Source of the DNA: Modestobacter sp. VKM Ac-2986
GTDB lineage: Bacteria; Actinomycetota; Actinomycetes; Mycobacteriales; Geodermatophilaceae
Assembly: GCF_026967795.1 (NCBI RefSeq)
Contig: NZ_JAPVBH010000004.1
Location: 186,001-250,000 of the forward strand
Length of the DNA stretch: 64,000 nt
Direction: 5' to 3'
The first letter of the stretch is position 1, and each line of letters begins with the position of its first letter. The notes beneath the pieces were generated by a model. The model saw only the letters and a list, made by a program, of their open reading frames with translations, was not told the origin of the DNA and made no database searches. The translations under genes were made by a program, and so were the position numbers. This document shows positions 28,615 through 38,081 of this stretch, piece by piece.

Positions 28615-30104
28615 GAGGTTGCTCCGACCGGGTGCTCGGGGGCCGGCTGGTCGATCGCCGGGCTGGGGGCGGGGACACCGGCGAGGACGGCGTCGAGGGC
28701 GAACACGTCGGCCAGCGTCTGCCGCCGGACGATCTCGGTGGCCGCACCGTCGCGGACGGCGACCACCGGGGGCTTGAGCAGGTAGTTGTAGTTGCTCGCC
28801 ATCGACCAGCAGTAGGCCCCGGTGGCGGCGACCGCCAGCAGGTCACCCGGCTGGACGTCGGAGGGCAGCCACAGGTCGCGGACCAGGATGTCGCCGCTCT
28901 CGCAGTGCTTGCCCACCACCCGGCACAGCGCCGGGGGTGCGTCGGAGCTGCGGTTGGCCAGCACGCAGGTGTAGCTGGCGTCGTAGAGGGCGGTGCGGAT
29001 GTTGTCGCTCATCCCGCCGTCGACGGACACGTAGTTGCGCACCAGCGGGGCGCCCGGCGAGCCGCCGGAGCCCAGCCGCACCGGCTTGATGGTGCCGATC
29101 TCGTAGAGGGTGACCGTGCCCGGCCCGGCGATGGCCCGGCCCGGCTCGACGGCCAGCCGCGGCACCGGCAACCCGAGCGCAGCGCACTCGGCGGCGACCA
29201 CGGAGCGCAGCTTCACCGCGACGTCCGCAGGCGTGACCGGGTCGTCCTCGGACAGGTAGGCGATGCCGAAGCCACCACCGAGGTTGAGCTCGCCGAGCAC
29301 CTCGCCGGTGGCCTGGTGCACCTGGCCCATCAGGCCGACGACGCGGTGCGCGGCGGCCTCGAAGCCGGCGGTGTCGAAGATCTGCGAGCCGATGTGGCTG
29401 TGCAGGCCCGACAGGTGCAGCGCCGGCTCCCGGATGACCCGGACCGCAGCGGTGAGCGCGTCACCGGTGGCGAGGGAGAAGCCGAACTTCTGGTCCTCGT
29501 GGGCGGTGGCGATGAACTCGTGGGTGTGCGCCTCGATGCCGACCGTGGAGCGGATCAGCACCGGCACCGGGCTGCCCCCGGCGGCCACCCGCGCCGCGGC
29601 GAGGGGCACCAGGCGCTCGATCTCGTCGAAGGAGTCCAGCACCACGTGGCCGATGCCGGCGTCGACGGCCAGCTGCAGCTCCACCATCGACTTGTTGTTG
29701 CCGTGCAGCGCGATCCGCTCCGCCGGGAACCCGGCGGCCAGCGCGACCGCCAGCTCGTTGCCGCTGCAGGCGTCCAGGTGCAGGCCGTCGTCGGCGATCC
29801 AGCGGGCCACCTGCCCGCAGAGGAACGCCTTGGAGGCGTAGTGGACGTCGGCGTCGGTGAAGGCGTCGGCGAAGTCCGCGGCCCGGCTGCGGAAGTCCGC
29901 CTCGTCCAGCACGAACAGCGGGGTGCCGTGCGCACGCGCCAGGTCGGTCACCGACCGGCCGGCCAGGTGCAGCTCGCCGTCGACGCGGCGGGCCGAGCGC
30001 GGCCAGACCGCGGGGTCCAGCGCGCCGAGGTCGTCGGGTGCGGGACCGGCCGCGGGCGGCGGGGAGATGCCGGCGTGCAGCGGCCCGGCGGGGTGCGCCC
30101 TCAC
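28611..30104 (-). CDS. lysA: Diaminopimelate decarboxylase
   Basis: A PLP-dependent fold-III enzyme making lysine from meso-diaminopimelate. The 497-residue product has the PLP Lys in [16 protein letters not shown], the CSGNELAVA segment, [31 protein letters not shown], and the cross-subunit active-site [11 protein letters not shown]. The N-terminal 40 residues are Pro-rich. The GTG at 30104 ([12 protein letters not shown]) follows AGAGGA by 7 bases, so I preferred it to a GTG at 30143 that lies inside a palindrome. Confidence 0.95.
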   Translation of the reverse strand: MRAHPAGPLHAGISPPPAAGPAPDDLGALDPAVWPRSARRVDGELHLAGRSVTDLARAHGTPLFVLDEADFRSRAADFADAFTDADVHYASKAFLCGQVARWIADDGLHLDACSGNELAVALAAGFPAERIALHGNNKSMVELQLAVDAGIGHVVLDSFDEIERLVPLAAARVAAGGSPVPVLIRSTVGIEAHTHEFIATAHEDQKFGFSLATGDALTAAVRVIREPALHLSGLHSHIGSQIFDTAGFEAAAHRVVGLMGQVHQATGEVLGELNLGGGFGIAYLSEDDPVTPADVAVKLRSVVAAECAALGLPVPRLAVEPGRAIAGPGTVTLYEIGTIKPVRLGSGGSPGAPLVRNYVSVDGGMSDNIRTALYDASYTCVLANRSSDAPPALCRVVGKHCESGDILVRDLWLPSDVQPGDLLAVAATGAYCWSMASNYNYLLKPPVVAVRDGAATEIVRRQTLADVFALDAVLAGVPAPSPAIDQPAPEHPVGATS

Positions 30105-30127
30105 GGTCGGTCCTCTCGGCTGACGAG

Positions 30128-30151
30128 GGGCGGAAGTGGCCACTTCCGCCC
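30128..30151. promoter_or_regulatory. 24-bp perfect palindrome between argS and lysA
   Basis: A palindrome with half-site GGGCGGAAGTGG and no loop, 11 bases past the argS stop and 23 bases before the lysA start. It may be the argS terminator, an operator for the lysA-hom-thrC-thrB genes, or a dispersed palindrome. Sequence alone does not decide. Confidence 0.6.
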
Positions 30152-30162
30152 TGGGGAGGCGG

Positions 30163-31824
30163 TCACATGCGCTCCGGGGCGGAGACGCCGAGCACGGTCA
30201 GGCCGTTGGCCAGCACGGTCGCGGTCGCGGCGCACAGCCACAGCCGGGCGGTGGTCAGCGGCGTGGCCTCCTCGTCACCGCGCGGCAGCACCCGGCAGGC
30301 GTCGTAGAACCGGTGGTAGGTGCCGGCCAGCTCCTCCAGGTACCGGGCCACCCGGTGCGGGGCGCGCAGCTCCGCGGCCGAGGACACCACCTGCGGGAAC
30401 TCCGCGATCGCCCGCAGCAGGTCGCTCTCCCGCTGGGTCTCCAGCAGCGCGGTGTCGACGTCGGCTGCCTCGCCCAGCGGCAGCCCGAGGTCGGCCGCGC
30501 CGCGCAGCAGCGAGGCGATCCGGGCGTGGGCGTACTGGACGTAGAAGACCGGGTTGTCGTTGGTCTTCCGCGTCCAGGCGTCCAGGTCCAGGTCGATCTG
30601 CTGGTCGACCGAGGCCCGGGCCAGGGCGTACCGGGCGGCGTCGGCGCCGATCGCGTCGACCAGGTCCTCGAGGTTGACCACCGTGCCGGCCCGCTTGCTC
30701 ATCCGCACCGGCTCGCCGTTGCGGACCAGGTTGACCAGCTGGCCGATGAGGATCTCCAGGTTGGTGGCCGGGTCGTCGCCCATCGCCGCGACCAGCGCCT
30801 TGTACCGGCCGACGTAGCCGGTGTGGTCGGCACCGAGCATGATCACGACCTTGTCGAAGCCGCGCTCGCGCTTGTCCAGGTAGTAGGCGCAGTCGGCGGC
30901 GAAGTACGTCGGCTCGCCGTCGCTCTTGACCAGCACCCGGTCCTTGTCGTCGGCGAAGTCCGTCGTCCGCAGCCACACCGCGCCGTCGGTCTCGTAGACG
31001 TGGCCCTGCTCGCGGAGCCGGGCCACCGCCTTCTCCAGCGCGCCGCTGTCGTGCAGCGTCTTCTCGGAGAAGTAGGTGTCGAAGACGACGCCGAAGCCGG
31101 CCAGGCTCCGCTTGATCTCGGCGAACATCAGCTCGACGCCGCGCACCCGGAAGCGCTCCTGCTGCTCGGCGTCGGGCAGCTCCAGCAGGCCCGGCTCCGC
31201 GGCCACGACCTGGGCGGCGATCTCACCGATGTAGGCGCCGGCGTAGCCGTCCTCGGGCACCGGCCGGTCGTTCGCCGCGGCCATCAGGCTGGTCGCGAAC
31301 CGGTCGATCTGGGAGCCGGCGTCGTTGAAGTAGTACTCCCGCGACACCTCCGCACCGCTGGCGGTGAGCAGCCGGCCCAGCGCGTCGCCGACGGCGGCCC
31401 ACCGGGTGCCGCCGATGTGCACCGGACCGGTCGGGTTGGCCGACACGAACTCCAGGTTCAGCCGCTGCCCGGCCAGGACGTCGGTGCGCCCGTAGGCCTC
31501 CCCCGCCGTGACCGTCTGCACCGCGACCCGGCCGAGGGCGTCCTTGGCCAGGCGGATGTTCAGGAAGCCCGGGCCCGCGATCTCCACGCCGGCGACGCCC
31601 TCGGCCGCGCGCAGCTCGGCGGCCACCGCCTCGGCGACCTCGCGGGGCGGCCGGCCGGCCGGCTTGGCCAGCCGCATGGCGATGTTGGTGGCGTAGTCGC
31701 CGTGCTCGGGGTTCTTCGGGCGGTCGATCACGACCGCGTCGGGGACGGCGACCGCGAGCGTGCCGCGCTCCACGGCCGCCGCGACTGCGGACCGGACGAC
31801 GTCGCTGAGCTGCTCGGGTGTCAC
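30163..31824 (-). CDS. argS: Arginyl-tRNA synthetase
   Basis: A class I synthetase charging tRNA-Arg. The 553-residue product has the N-terminal additional domain, the HIGH-type motif [18 protein letters not shown], the KMSKS-like [15 protein letters not shown], and a C-terminal anticodon-binding DALR domain (about 440-553). The GTG at 31824 ([10 protein letters not shown]) gives family length and lies 6 bases after a TACGAT box. The tRNA-Arg(CCG) gene lies about 1.9 kb away. Confidence 0.97.
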   Translation of the reverse strand: MTPEQLSDVVRSAVAAAVERGTLAVAVPDAVVIDRPKNPEHGDYATNIAMRLAKPAGRPPREVAEAVAAELRAAEGVAGVEIAGPGFLNIRLAKDALGRVAVQTVTAGEAYGRTDVLAGQRLNLEFVSANPTGPVHIGGTRWAAVGDALGRLLTASGAEVSREYYFNDAGSQIDRFATSLMAAANDRPVPEDGYAGAYIGEIAAQVVAAEPGLLELPDAEQQERFRVRGVELMFAEIKRSLAGFGVVFDTYFSEKTLHDSGALEKAVARLREQGHVYETDGAVWLRTTDFADDKDRVLVKSDGEPTYFAADCAYYLDKRERGFDKVVIMLGADHTGYVGRYKALVAAMGDDPATNLEILIGQLVNLVRNGEPVRMSKRAGTVVNLEDLVDAIGADAARYALARASVDQQIDLDLDAWTRKTNDNPVFYVQYAHARIASLLRGAADLGLPLGEAADVDTALLETQRESDLLRAIAEFPQVVSSAAELRAPHRVARYLEELAGTYHRFYDACRVLPRGDEEATPLTTARLWLCAATATVLANGLTVLGVSAPERM

Positions 31825-31830
31825 CGCTCG

Positions 31831-31836
31831 ATCGTA
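31831..31836 (-). promoter_or_regulatory. Leaderless -10 box of argS
   Basis: TACGAT on the minus strand, 6 bases before the GTG of argS. Confidence 0.5.
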
Positions 31837-32007
31837 CGGAGCGGCGCACCCCCGTTCTGACCAGCCCGCCGTGCGTCCCACAGGGTGAGCACACCGACAC
31901 CCGCAGGCAGCTCCGGGAGCCCGTTCCCCACAGGGTGGCGACCTACACTCGCTGCCGCCGGACGGGACCCCTGTCCGGCGGACGGCGGAGGACCTGCGCC
32001 TCCCCGG

Positions 32008-32037
32008 GACGCAGTGCACCCCGACGCGGTGCACCCC
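32008..32037. repeat. Tandem 15-bp direct repeat upstream of the DUF3105 gene
   Basis: GACGCAGTGCACCCC (32008-32022) is followed directly by the same 15-mer with one change (GACGCGGTGCACCCC, 32023-32037), ending 24 bases before the GTG. Each unit contains a GTGCAC palindrome. It may be a regulator-binding pair. Confidence 0.5.
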
Positions 32038-32061
32038 CTCGCAGAGCAGTCAGGAGCGGCA

Positions 32062-32826
32062 GTGGCCAAGGACCCCAAGCCCCAGAACGGTGGCGCCACC
32101 CGAGCCGGCTCGTCCGGCGGGCGCACCCCCGGAGGCACGGGCCGCACCCGCCCGCCGGTGAACGTGGTCACCCCGCAGAAGCCGTGGGGCCTGATCGCCG
32201 CCGCCGTCGCAGTGGCGGTGTTCGCCGTCGCCGTCCTCGGCTACGCCGTCGTCAGCGTCAACCGGTCCAACGCCGACAAGGTGACCTCGGCCGACCAGAT
32301 CGCGGGCCTGGGCACCTTCGAGTACGCCGGCGCCCAGCACGTGACCACGCCGGTCACCTACACCGAGTCCCCGCCGGTGGGCGGCCCGCACGACAACGAG
32401 TGGGCCGACTGCACCGGCACGGTCTACGACGTCGACGTCCGGCACGAGAACGCCGTGCACAGCCTCGAGCACGGCGCCGTGTGGGTCACCTACAACCCGG
32501 ACACGATCGCCGAGGGCGACCTGGCCACGCTCGAGGACCTGGTCGACGGCCGCTCGGGCATGATGCTGTCCCCCTACGCCGGGCTCTCCTCCCCGATCAG
32601 CCTCCAGTCGTGGAACCACCAGGTGTTCGTCGACTCCGCCGCCGACGAGCGGGTCGAGCAGTTCGCCGACTTCATGGTGTTCAACGCCGACTTCTACCCC
32701 GAGCCCGGCGCCACCTGCGAGAACCCGACCTTCCTCACGAACCCGCTCGTCGTGGGCGACCAGACCCGGGTCGGCGCCCCCGCCGTCCCCAGCGACGCGC
32801 CGGTGAGCGAGACCCCCGCGCCCTGA
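32062..32826 (+). CDS. DUF3105 membrane-anchored exported protein
   Basis: A 254-residue protein. The N-terminal 35 residues are basic and Gly/Thr/Arg-rich and cytoplasmic. One membrane helix follows (WGLIAAAVAVAVFAVAVLGYAVV, residues 39-61). The outside DUF3105 domain has TYTESPPVGGPHDNEWADC, NAVHSLEHGAVWVTYNP, and SWNHQVFVD. The conserved His (HSLEHG, NHQ) and Cys residues suggest metal binding, but the function is unknown. The GTG at 32062 has AGGAG 6 bases upstream; the frame stays open further upstream without support. A DUF305 gene follows. Confidence 0.9.
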   Translation: MAKDPKPQNGGATRAGSSGGRTPGGTGRTRPPVNVVTPQKPWGLIAAAVAVAVFAVAVLGYAVVSVNRSNADKVTSADQIAGLGTFEYAGAQHVTTPVTYTESPPVGGPHDNEWADCTGTVYDVDVRHENAVHSLEHGAVWVTYNPDTIAEGDLATLEDLVDGRSGMMLSPYAGLSSPISLQSWNHQVFVDSAADERVEQFADFMVFNADFYPEPGATCENPTFLTNPLVVGDQTRVGAPAVPSDAPVSETPAP

Positions 32827-32839
32827 CCCCGGCGCACCC

Positions 32840-32862
32840 GGCCGCGGCACCGCGCCGCGGCC
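32840..32862 (+). terminator. Hairpin between the DUF3105 and DUF305 genes
   Basis: A 9-bp perfect stem GGCCGCGGC / GCCGCGGCC with a 5-base loop, 13 bases after the DUF3105 stop and 18 bases before the next start. It could attenuate the downstream gene. Confidence 0.5.
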
Positions 32863-32880
32863 ACCCGTGAGAGGCACCCG

Positions 32881-33588
32881 ATGACCGAGCCCACCGCCCA
32901 GCCCACCGCTCCCCGCCGTCCGCGGGCGCTGACCGCCGTCCTCCTCGCGGTCATCGCCCTCGGCCTGCTGGCGGCCGGTGGTGGGCTGGCGGTGGCCGCC
33001 GGCATCGGGCGCAGCGACACCCCGGCCGCTGACTCGGTCGACGCCGGGTTCTCCCGGGACATGTCCCGCCACCACCTGCAGGCCGTCGAGATGGCCAACC
33101 TGGCGCTGACGAACAGCGCCGACGACGAGGTGCGCCGACTGGCCTTCGACATCTCCGCGACCCAGACCAACCAGGCGGGCCGGATGCAGGGCTGGCTGGC
33201 GCTGTGGGGCCTGCCGGCCACCAGCAGCGAGGTCATGGGCTGGATGGACGACGGCGCGATGGCCGGGCACGACATGGGCGGCATGTCCGGGCACGGCGTC
33301 GACCCGGCCGCCGCCGCCGACGGGGCGGTGATGCCCGGCATGGCCACCGAGACCGAGCTGACCGAGCTGCGCGGGCTGTCCGGGCAGGCCTTCGACGTGC
33401 TGTTCCTGCAGCTTATGACCCGCCACCACCAGGGCGGGCTGGAGATGGCCCAGTACGGCGAGGACCACGCGTCGGAGCCCGCGGTCGCCAGCCTGGCCCG
33501 CTCGATCGCGCAGAGCCAGACCGCGGAGACCACGACCATGGAGCAGATGCTGCGGGCCCGCGGCGGCGCGCCGCTGCCGGCGCCCTGA
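32881..33588 (+). CDS. DUF305 exported protein (CopM-like four-helix metal binder)
   Basis: A 235-residue protein with an N-terminal signal/anchor (LTAVLLAVIALGLLAAGGGL). Two repeats of the DUF305 helix follow: FSRDMSRHHLQAVEMANLA and LFLQLMTRHHQGGLEMAQY. Between them is a Met/His-rich stretch, MAGHDMGGMSGHGVD. DUF305 proteins such as cyanobacterial CopM bind copper. Here the motif DMSRHH/MTRHH and the Met/His loop support extracytoplasmic metal binding (inference). It follows the DUF3105 gene by 54 bases, and the two families are often paired in actinobacteria. Confidence 0.92.
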   Translation: MTEPTAQPTAPRRPRALTAVLLAVIALGLLAAGGGLAVAAGIGRSDTPAADSVDAGFSRDMSRHHLQAVEMANLALTNSADDEVRRLAFDISATQTNQAGRMQGWLALWGLPATSSEVMGWMDDGAMAGHDMGGMSGHGVDPAAAADGAVMPGMATETELTELRGLSGQAFDVLFLQLMTRHHQGGLEMAQYGEDHASEPAVASLARSIAQSQTAETTTMEQMLRARGGAPLPAP

Positions 33589-33653
33589 CCCGTCGGCCGG
33601 ACCGGCCCCCGGCGCACCCCGGAGCCCCTGCCGGAGACGACCGCGGCGACTGG

Positions 33654-33659
33654 TAACGT
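33654..33659 (+). promoter_or_regulatory. Candidate -10 of tRNA-Arg
   Basis: TAACGT, 53 bases upstream of the mature tRNA 5' end. The -35 region is GC-rich without a clear match. Confidence 0.35.
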
Positions 33660-33712
33660 GTCCCCGGCGCCGAGCGACAGCGGAGCGCCACCTGCAGGAC
33701 AGCACGGAACGA

Positions 33713-33784
33713 GCCCCCGTAGCTCAGGGGATAGAGCACTGCCCTCCGGAGGCAGGGGCGCAGGTTCGAATCCTGCCGGGGGCA
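33713..33784 (+). tRNA. tRNA-Arg (anticodon CCG)
   Basis: A complete cloverleaf. The acceptor stem pairs GCCCCCG with CGGGGGC. The D arm is GCTC/GAGC. The anticodon stem is CTGCC/GGCAG around loop CTCCGGA (anticodon CCG, reading CGG). The variable loop is GGGC. The T arm is GCAGG TTCGAAT CCTGC. The discriminator base is A. CCA is not encoded. It lies between the DUF305 gene and a convergent secreted-protein gene. Confidence 0.97.
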
Positions 33785-33890
33785 CCGCACAGGTGCCGGT
33801 CACGGGCTCGTCGGAACGACTCGCACAGGCGGGTCGCGCACAGGGCAGGACCGCTGACCACCCGCGGCGCCACCCCGGGGCCAGCAGCCC

Positions 33891-35318
33891 TCAGCGCAGG
33901 GCGATCTTCAGCAGCCCGTACTCGCCACCCAGCCCGCCGACCTGCACGAGGTACTCGGCGCCCGCGACGGTGTCCACCGTCGTGTACGCCTGCAGCGTGC
34001 GCACGGGCGGCCCGTCGTCGTCGACGCAGGCGATCTCCGTCGCCGCACCCGGCGCCCCGGCGTGGACGGAGAGGGTGGTGTTGAACGTGCTGCCGGCGGT
34101 GTCGACCGTGACCGGGCCCCCGGTGCCCGTGAAGCGGTACCAGACGGAGTGGGCGGGGAGGAAGCCCGGGTCCTGCGGCTCGTTGTCGTAGCACCACAGG
34201 TCGGCCTCCGGCTGGGGCGCCGCGCTCCCCGTCTGCACCGACGCCCGCCCGCCGGGAGTCAGCAGGACGGCCCCGGCCGGCGCGTCGTTGCCCGGCGCCG
34301 GGCCCGTCGACCGGGGGCCGGACGGCGGGGTCACGACCTCGCGGACGAGGAAGCGCCGGCCCTCGCAGGTGACGGCCACCGACTCGCCGCCGGGCAGCAG
34401 CACCGTGCCGCTCATGACGACGTCCTCGCGGGTGGTGGTCTGCGTCCGGCGCTGCTGCCGCAGCTCCCAGCGCTCGCTGCCGGTCACCTCGGTCACCGCC
34501 AGGTCGACGACGGCGTCACCGACGTGCTCGCCGCCCCCCTCGCCCTCGAAGGACAGCAGCGCGACGGTGGCCGACACACGGCCGCCGCTGGTCACGGCCT
34601 GCTCGCTCTCCCCCGCGAGGAACCCGCTCCCGCTCACCACGGCGACGGACACGTACTGCCCGAGGCCCTCCGACGCCAGGACGAGGGAGCGCCCGTCGGC
34701 GAGCTCGGTGACGCAGCCGGGGCCGGGGTCGCCGATGTCGACGCCGTCCTGCCGCTGGACGAACGCCGCCGGCATGGTGCGCGACGTGACGTACGACCGG
34801 TCACCGGAGCACTGGACGTCCACGGCGTCCCCGGACGCGAGCAGGACCGTCCCGGAGCCGGTCAGGGCCTGGCGGACGGTCGTGACCGACGTCCAGGCGT
34901 TGCCGGTCCGCGTGCGGTCGGTGGTGCTGACCGGGTCACCGGCGGGGACGACCCCGACGACGGAGGACGCCTCGCCCACCGGGTCGTACGTCGTCGCGTC
35001 GAGCATCGGGAAGAGCCCGGTCAGGGACGACCCCTGGTCCAGCACGGCGCCGGCCCCCTCCTCGCTGACCTGGACCAGCTGCCCGTCCGGGGCGGAGACG
35101 AGCAGGAACCCCGAGGTGACCGCGCCGCCGGCGTCGGTCCACGAGTCCAGCGCCAGCTCCACGGACCCCGCAGCACCCGCTCCGGTGCACAGGAGCGTGA
35201 GGTCGCTGCCCTCCGCCGTGCGCGGCGGGGCGGCCGACGCCGTCCCGGGTGCCAGGACGACGGCCCCGGCGACGAGCGCCGTGGCGGTGAGACCGACAGA
35301 CCAGCTCCGGATGCGCAT
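33891..35318 (-). CDS. Secreted protein with C-terminal beta domain, unknown function
   Basis: A 475-residue exported protein. The signal peptide (MRIRSWSVGLTATALVAGAV) ends near PGTASA-APP at about residue 28. The body is beta-rich, with repeated stretches of the type GTVLLASGDAVDVQCSGDRSY and GTVLLPGGESVAVTCEGRRF, each with a Cys, which suggests internally repeated domains. The last 120 residues (HSVWYRFTGTGGPVTVDTAG ... AYTTVDTVAGAEYLVQVGG) look like a bacterial pre-peptidase C-terminal-like domain. No catalytic triad is evident. The ATG 35318 has AGGAGG 6 bases upstream. The gene is convergent with the tRNA. Confidence 0.85.
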   Translation of the reverse strand: MRIRSWSVGLTATALVAGAVVLAPGTASAAPPRTAEGSDLTLLCTGAGAAGSVELALDSWTDAGGAVTSGFLLVSAPDGQLVQVSEEGAGAVLDQGSSLTGLFPMLDATTYDPVGEASSVVGVVPAGDPVSTTDRTRTGNAWTSVTTVRQALTGSGTVLLASGDAVDVQCSGDRSYVTSRTMPAAFVQRQDGVDIGDPGPGCVTELADGRSLVLASEGLGQYVSVAVVSGSGFLAGESEQAVTSGGRVSATVALLSFEGEGGGEHVGDAVVDLAVTEVTGSERWELRQQRRTQTTTREDVVMSGTVLLPGGESVAVTCEGRRFLVREVVTPPSGPRSTGPAPGNDAPAGAVLLTPGGRASVQTGSAAPQPEADLWCYDNEPQDPGFLPAHSVWYRFTGTGGPVTVDTAGSTFNTTLSVHAGAPGAATEIACVDDDGPPVRTLQAYTTVDTVAGAEYLVQVGGLGGEYGLLKIALR

Positions 35319-35414
35319 GTGACCCTCCTGGGGAGGTCCCACAAGCTAGCGGTCCCGCCCGTCGGCCGGTAGCGGTCCGTGCGCCCCGCCCGACCGCTGC
35401 CGGGACGCCCGCCC

Positions 35415-37052
35415 TCAGCTCTCCTGGACCCGCCCGCCGGCGACGGCGAACCGGCGCGTGGTGTGCACCGCGTCGAGCATCCGCCGGTCGTGGGTCACCA
35501 GCAGCAGGGTGCCCGGGTAGTCGGCCAGCGCCTGCTCCAGCTGCTCGATCGCCGCCAGGTCCAGGTGGTTGGTGGGCTCGTCGAGCACCAGCACGTTCAC
35601 CCCGCGGGCCTGCAGCAGCGCCAGGGCCGCCCGGGTCCGCTCCCCCGGTGACAGCGTGCCGGCCGGGCGCAGCACGTGGTCGGCGCGCAGCCCGAACTTC
35701 GCCAGCAGCGTGCGCACCTCCGCGTCGGGCAGGTCGGGCACCTCGGCGCCGAAGGCCGAGGCCAGCGGCTCCTCGCCCAGGAACAGCCCGCGCACCTGGT
35801 CGACCTCGCCCAGCCGGACGCCGGAGCCCAGCGACGCCGTCCCCTCCGCCAGCGGGACGCGACCGAGCAGCGCGCCCAGCAGCGTGCTCTTGCCGCTGCC
35901 GTTGGCCCCGGTGATCGCCACCCGGTCACCCCAGGCGACCTGCAGGTCCAGCGGGCCGAGGGTGAACGACCCGCGTCGGACGACGGCGCCGTTGAGCGTG
36001 GCCACGACGGTGCCCGAGCGCGGGGCGGGGGCGATCTCCATCCGCAGCTCCCACTCCTTGCGCGGCTCTTCGACCACCTCCAGCCGCTCGATCCGGCGCT
36101 CGGTCTGCTTGGCCTTGGCCGCCTGCTTCTCCGAGCTGGCCCGGTTGGCGGCCTTGATGTGCTTGTCGCCGTCCTTGGACTTCTTGATCGAGTCGCGCAC
36201 GCCCTTGGCCATCCAGTTGCGCTGCATCTGCCCGCGCGCCTCCAGCGAGGCCTTGGTGTCGGCGAACTCCTCGAACTCCTCGCGGGCGTGCCGCCGGGCG
36301 ACCTCGCGCTCGACCAGGTAGGCCTCGTAGCCGCCGTCGTGCACCCGCACGAGCTGCTGGGCCAGGTCGAGCTCGACGACCCGGGTGACCGTGCGGGCGA
36401 GGAACTCGCGGTCGTGGCTGACCAGCACGACGCCGGTGCGCAGCCGGGTGACGAAGCGCTCCAACTGCTCCAGCCCGGCCAGGTCCAGGTCGTTGGTGGG
36501 CTCGTCGAGCAGCAGGACGTCGTAGCGCGACAGCAGCAGCGAGGCCAGCCCGACCCGCGCGGCCTGCCCGCCGGACAGCCCGGTCATCGCCGCGTCCAGG
36601 CCCACGCCGGGCGCGACCTCGGCGACCACCTCCTCGGCCCGCTCGGCCAGGTCGGCGCCGCCCAGGGCCAGCCACCGCTCCAGGGCGTCGGCGTAGGCGT
36701 CGTCGGCGCCGTCCTCGCCCGCGGTCAGCGCCTCCAGGGCGTCGTCCATGACCCGTTGGGCGTCGGCGACCCCGGTGCGCCGGGCGAGGGCGTCGAGCAC
36801 CGTCTCCCCCGGCAGGCGCTCGTGTTCCTGCGGCAGGTAGCCGACGGTCGCCGACGGCGGGCTCAGCACGATCTCCCCGGCCTCCGCGGGCAGCACCCCG
36901 GCCAGGGTCTTCAGCAGGGTCGACTTCCCGGCGCCGTTGACCCCGACCAGGCCGACGACGTCGCCGGGGGCGACCACCAGGTCGAGGTCGGCGAACAGGA
37001 CCCGGGCGCCGTGACCGGCGGCGAGGGAACGGGCGAGCAGGGTGGCGGACAC
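35415..37052 (-). CDS. ABC-F family ATPase (ribosome-associated type)
   Basis: A 545-residue protein with two ABC domains and no membrane segments. Domain 1 has GLVGVNGAGKSTLLKTLAG, signature LSGGQAARVGLASLLLS and Walker B VLLLDEPTNDLD. The linker (about 210-320) is charged and Lys/Arg/Glu-rich, as in the P-site tRNA-interaction motif. Domain 2 has AITGANGSGKSTLLGALLG, a variant signature LSPGERTRAALALLQA and LVLDEPTNHLD. ABC-F proteins act on the ribosome in translation or antibiotic resistance; the specific role is unknown. The GTG start is normal. A cyclase gene lies just upstream on the same strand. Confidence 0.94.
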   Translation of the reverse strand: MSATLLARSLAAGHGARVLFADLDLVVAPGDVVGLVGVNGAGKSTLLKTLAGVLPAEAGEIVLSPPSATVGYLPQEHERLPGETVLDALARRTGVADAQRVMDDALEALTAGEDGADDAYADALERWLALGGADLAERAEEVVAEVAPGVGLDAAMTGLSGGQAARVGLASLLLSRYDVLLLDEPTNDLDLAGLEQLERFVTRLRTGVVLVSHDREFLARTVTRVVELDLAQQLVRVHDGGYEAYLVEREVARRHAREEFEEFADTKASLEARGQMQRNWMAKGVRDSIKKSKDGDKHIKAANRASSEKQAAKAKQTERRIERLEVVEEPRKEWELRMEIAPAPRSGTVVATLNGAVVRRGSFTLGPLDLQVAWGDRVAITGANGSGKSTLLGALLGRVPLAEGTASLGSGVRLGEVDQVRGLFLGEEPLASAFGAEVPDLPDAEVRTLLAKFGLRADHVLRPAGTLSPGERTRAALALLQARGVNVLVLDEPTNHLDLAAIEQLEQALADYPGTLLLVTHDRRMLDAVHTTRRFAVAGGRVQES

Positions 37053-37103
37053 CCGTCCATCGTGCCGACCGGCCCGTCCGCGCCGCGAACGGGTTCCCGC
37101 AGA

Positions 37104-38081
37104 TCAGCCCGCGTCGTCCCGGCCGTCGAGCACGTCGTCGGCGATCTCGTCGAGCAGGGACTCCAGCGCGGCCACGCCCGGGGCGTCGTCACCCGCGCTC
37201 CGGCGGCGGACCAGCCAGGGCTGCAGGTGGTCGTAACCGCGCACCGACACCCGGCGCAGCGGCCGCACCCGGTAGGCGGGCACCCCGCGCAGCCGGCGGG
37301 CCAGCTCCTCGTCGACCAGCACGGTGGCCGGCCGGGCGATCGAGGTCAGCCGGCTGGCCAGGTTCACCACCGGGGAGTAGACGTCGCCGAGCCGGGTGAG
37401 CACCGGGCCGAAGGCCGCGCCCACCCGCAGCGGCGGGCGGTCGGGGGCGGCCCACTCGTCGGGCAGCCGCAGCGCGATCTCCACCGCGTCCACCGGGTCG
37501 GTGCAGGTGTAGAGCACGGCGTCACCGACGGTCTTGACCACCCGGCCGCGGTGCCGGGCGATGAGGTCGGCGGCCAGGCCCTCGAAGTCCTCGACCATCG
37601 CGCCCAGCTCGCGTCCGCCCATGCCGCGCGAGCGGGAGGTGTAGCCCACCAGGTCGGCGAACCCGACGGCCAGCTCGCGCCGGTCGACCGCGCCGGGGCC
37701 GGTGGCGAACAGCCGGCCGGCGTTGGCGGTCAGGTGCCGGCGCCACACGTAGTCCTGCAGCTCGGCCATCAGCGGCAGCAGGTCCTCGGTCGCCGCGACG
37801 ACGTCGGCGCCGACGTCCTCGCCCTCGGCGGCGGCCAGCTGCCCGGCGAGCATGTCGGTCTGCCAGTCGGCCAGCCGGGCCAGCGCCTGGCCCATCGCGC
37901 GGGCAACCGAGGCCTCCGCGCCGGCGCCGACGAAGCCGGAGTCGATCAGCGCCGACAGCCGCGCCAGGGCGGTCACGTCGGCGTCGGTGAACGCGGGGTC
38001 GTCCTCGGCGACGTCGGCGAAGCCCAGCGCCCGCCACAGCCGCTGGGTGCGCTCGGGCGGCATCCCGGCCAGCGCGGACAC
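37104..38081 (-). CDS. Class III adenylate/guanylate cyclase
   Basis: A protein of at least 325 residues. The catalytic domain (about 130-290) has AVGFADLVGYTSRSRGMGG with the first metal Asp, VKTVGDAVLYTCTDP with the second, and the dimer/transition-state region YSPVVNLASRLTSIARP. The N-terminal part (1-125) is helical and resembles the putative sensor domain of actinobacterial cyclases. The only normal start is GTG 38081, yet homologous-looking sequence (EALEQLLLGGPRRYTRGQ) runs upstream in the same frame with no ATG, GTG or TTG; a CTG at 38183 would include it (359 residues). Cyclic AMP is the likely product. Confidence 0.88.
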   Translation of the reverse strand: MSALAGMPPERTQRLWRALGFADVAEDDPAFTDADVTALARLSALIDSGFVGAGAEASVARAMGQALARLADWQTDMLAGQLAAAEGEDVGADVVAATEDLLPLMAELQDYVWRRHLTANAGRLFATGPGAVDRRELAVGFADLVGYTSRSRGMGGRELGAMVEDFEGLAADLIARHRGRVVKTVGDAVLYTCTDPVDAVEIALRLPDEWAAPDRPPLRVGAAFGPVLTRLGDVYSPVVNLASRLTSIARPATVLVDEELARRLRGVPAYRVRPLRRVSVRGYDHLQPWLVRRRSAGDDAPGVAALESLLDEIADDVLDGRDDAG

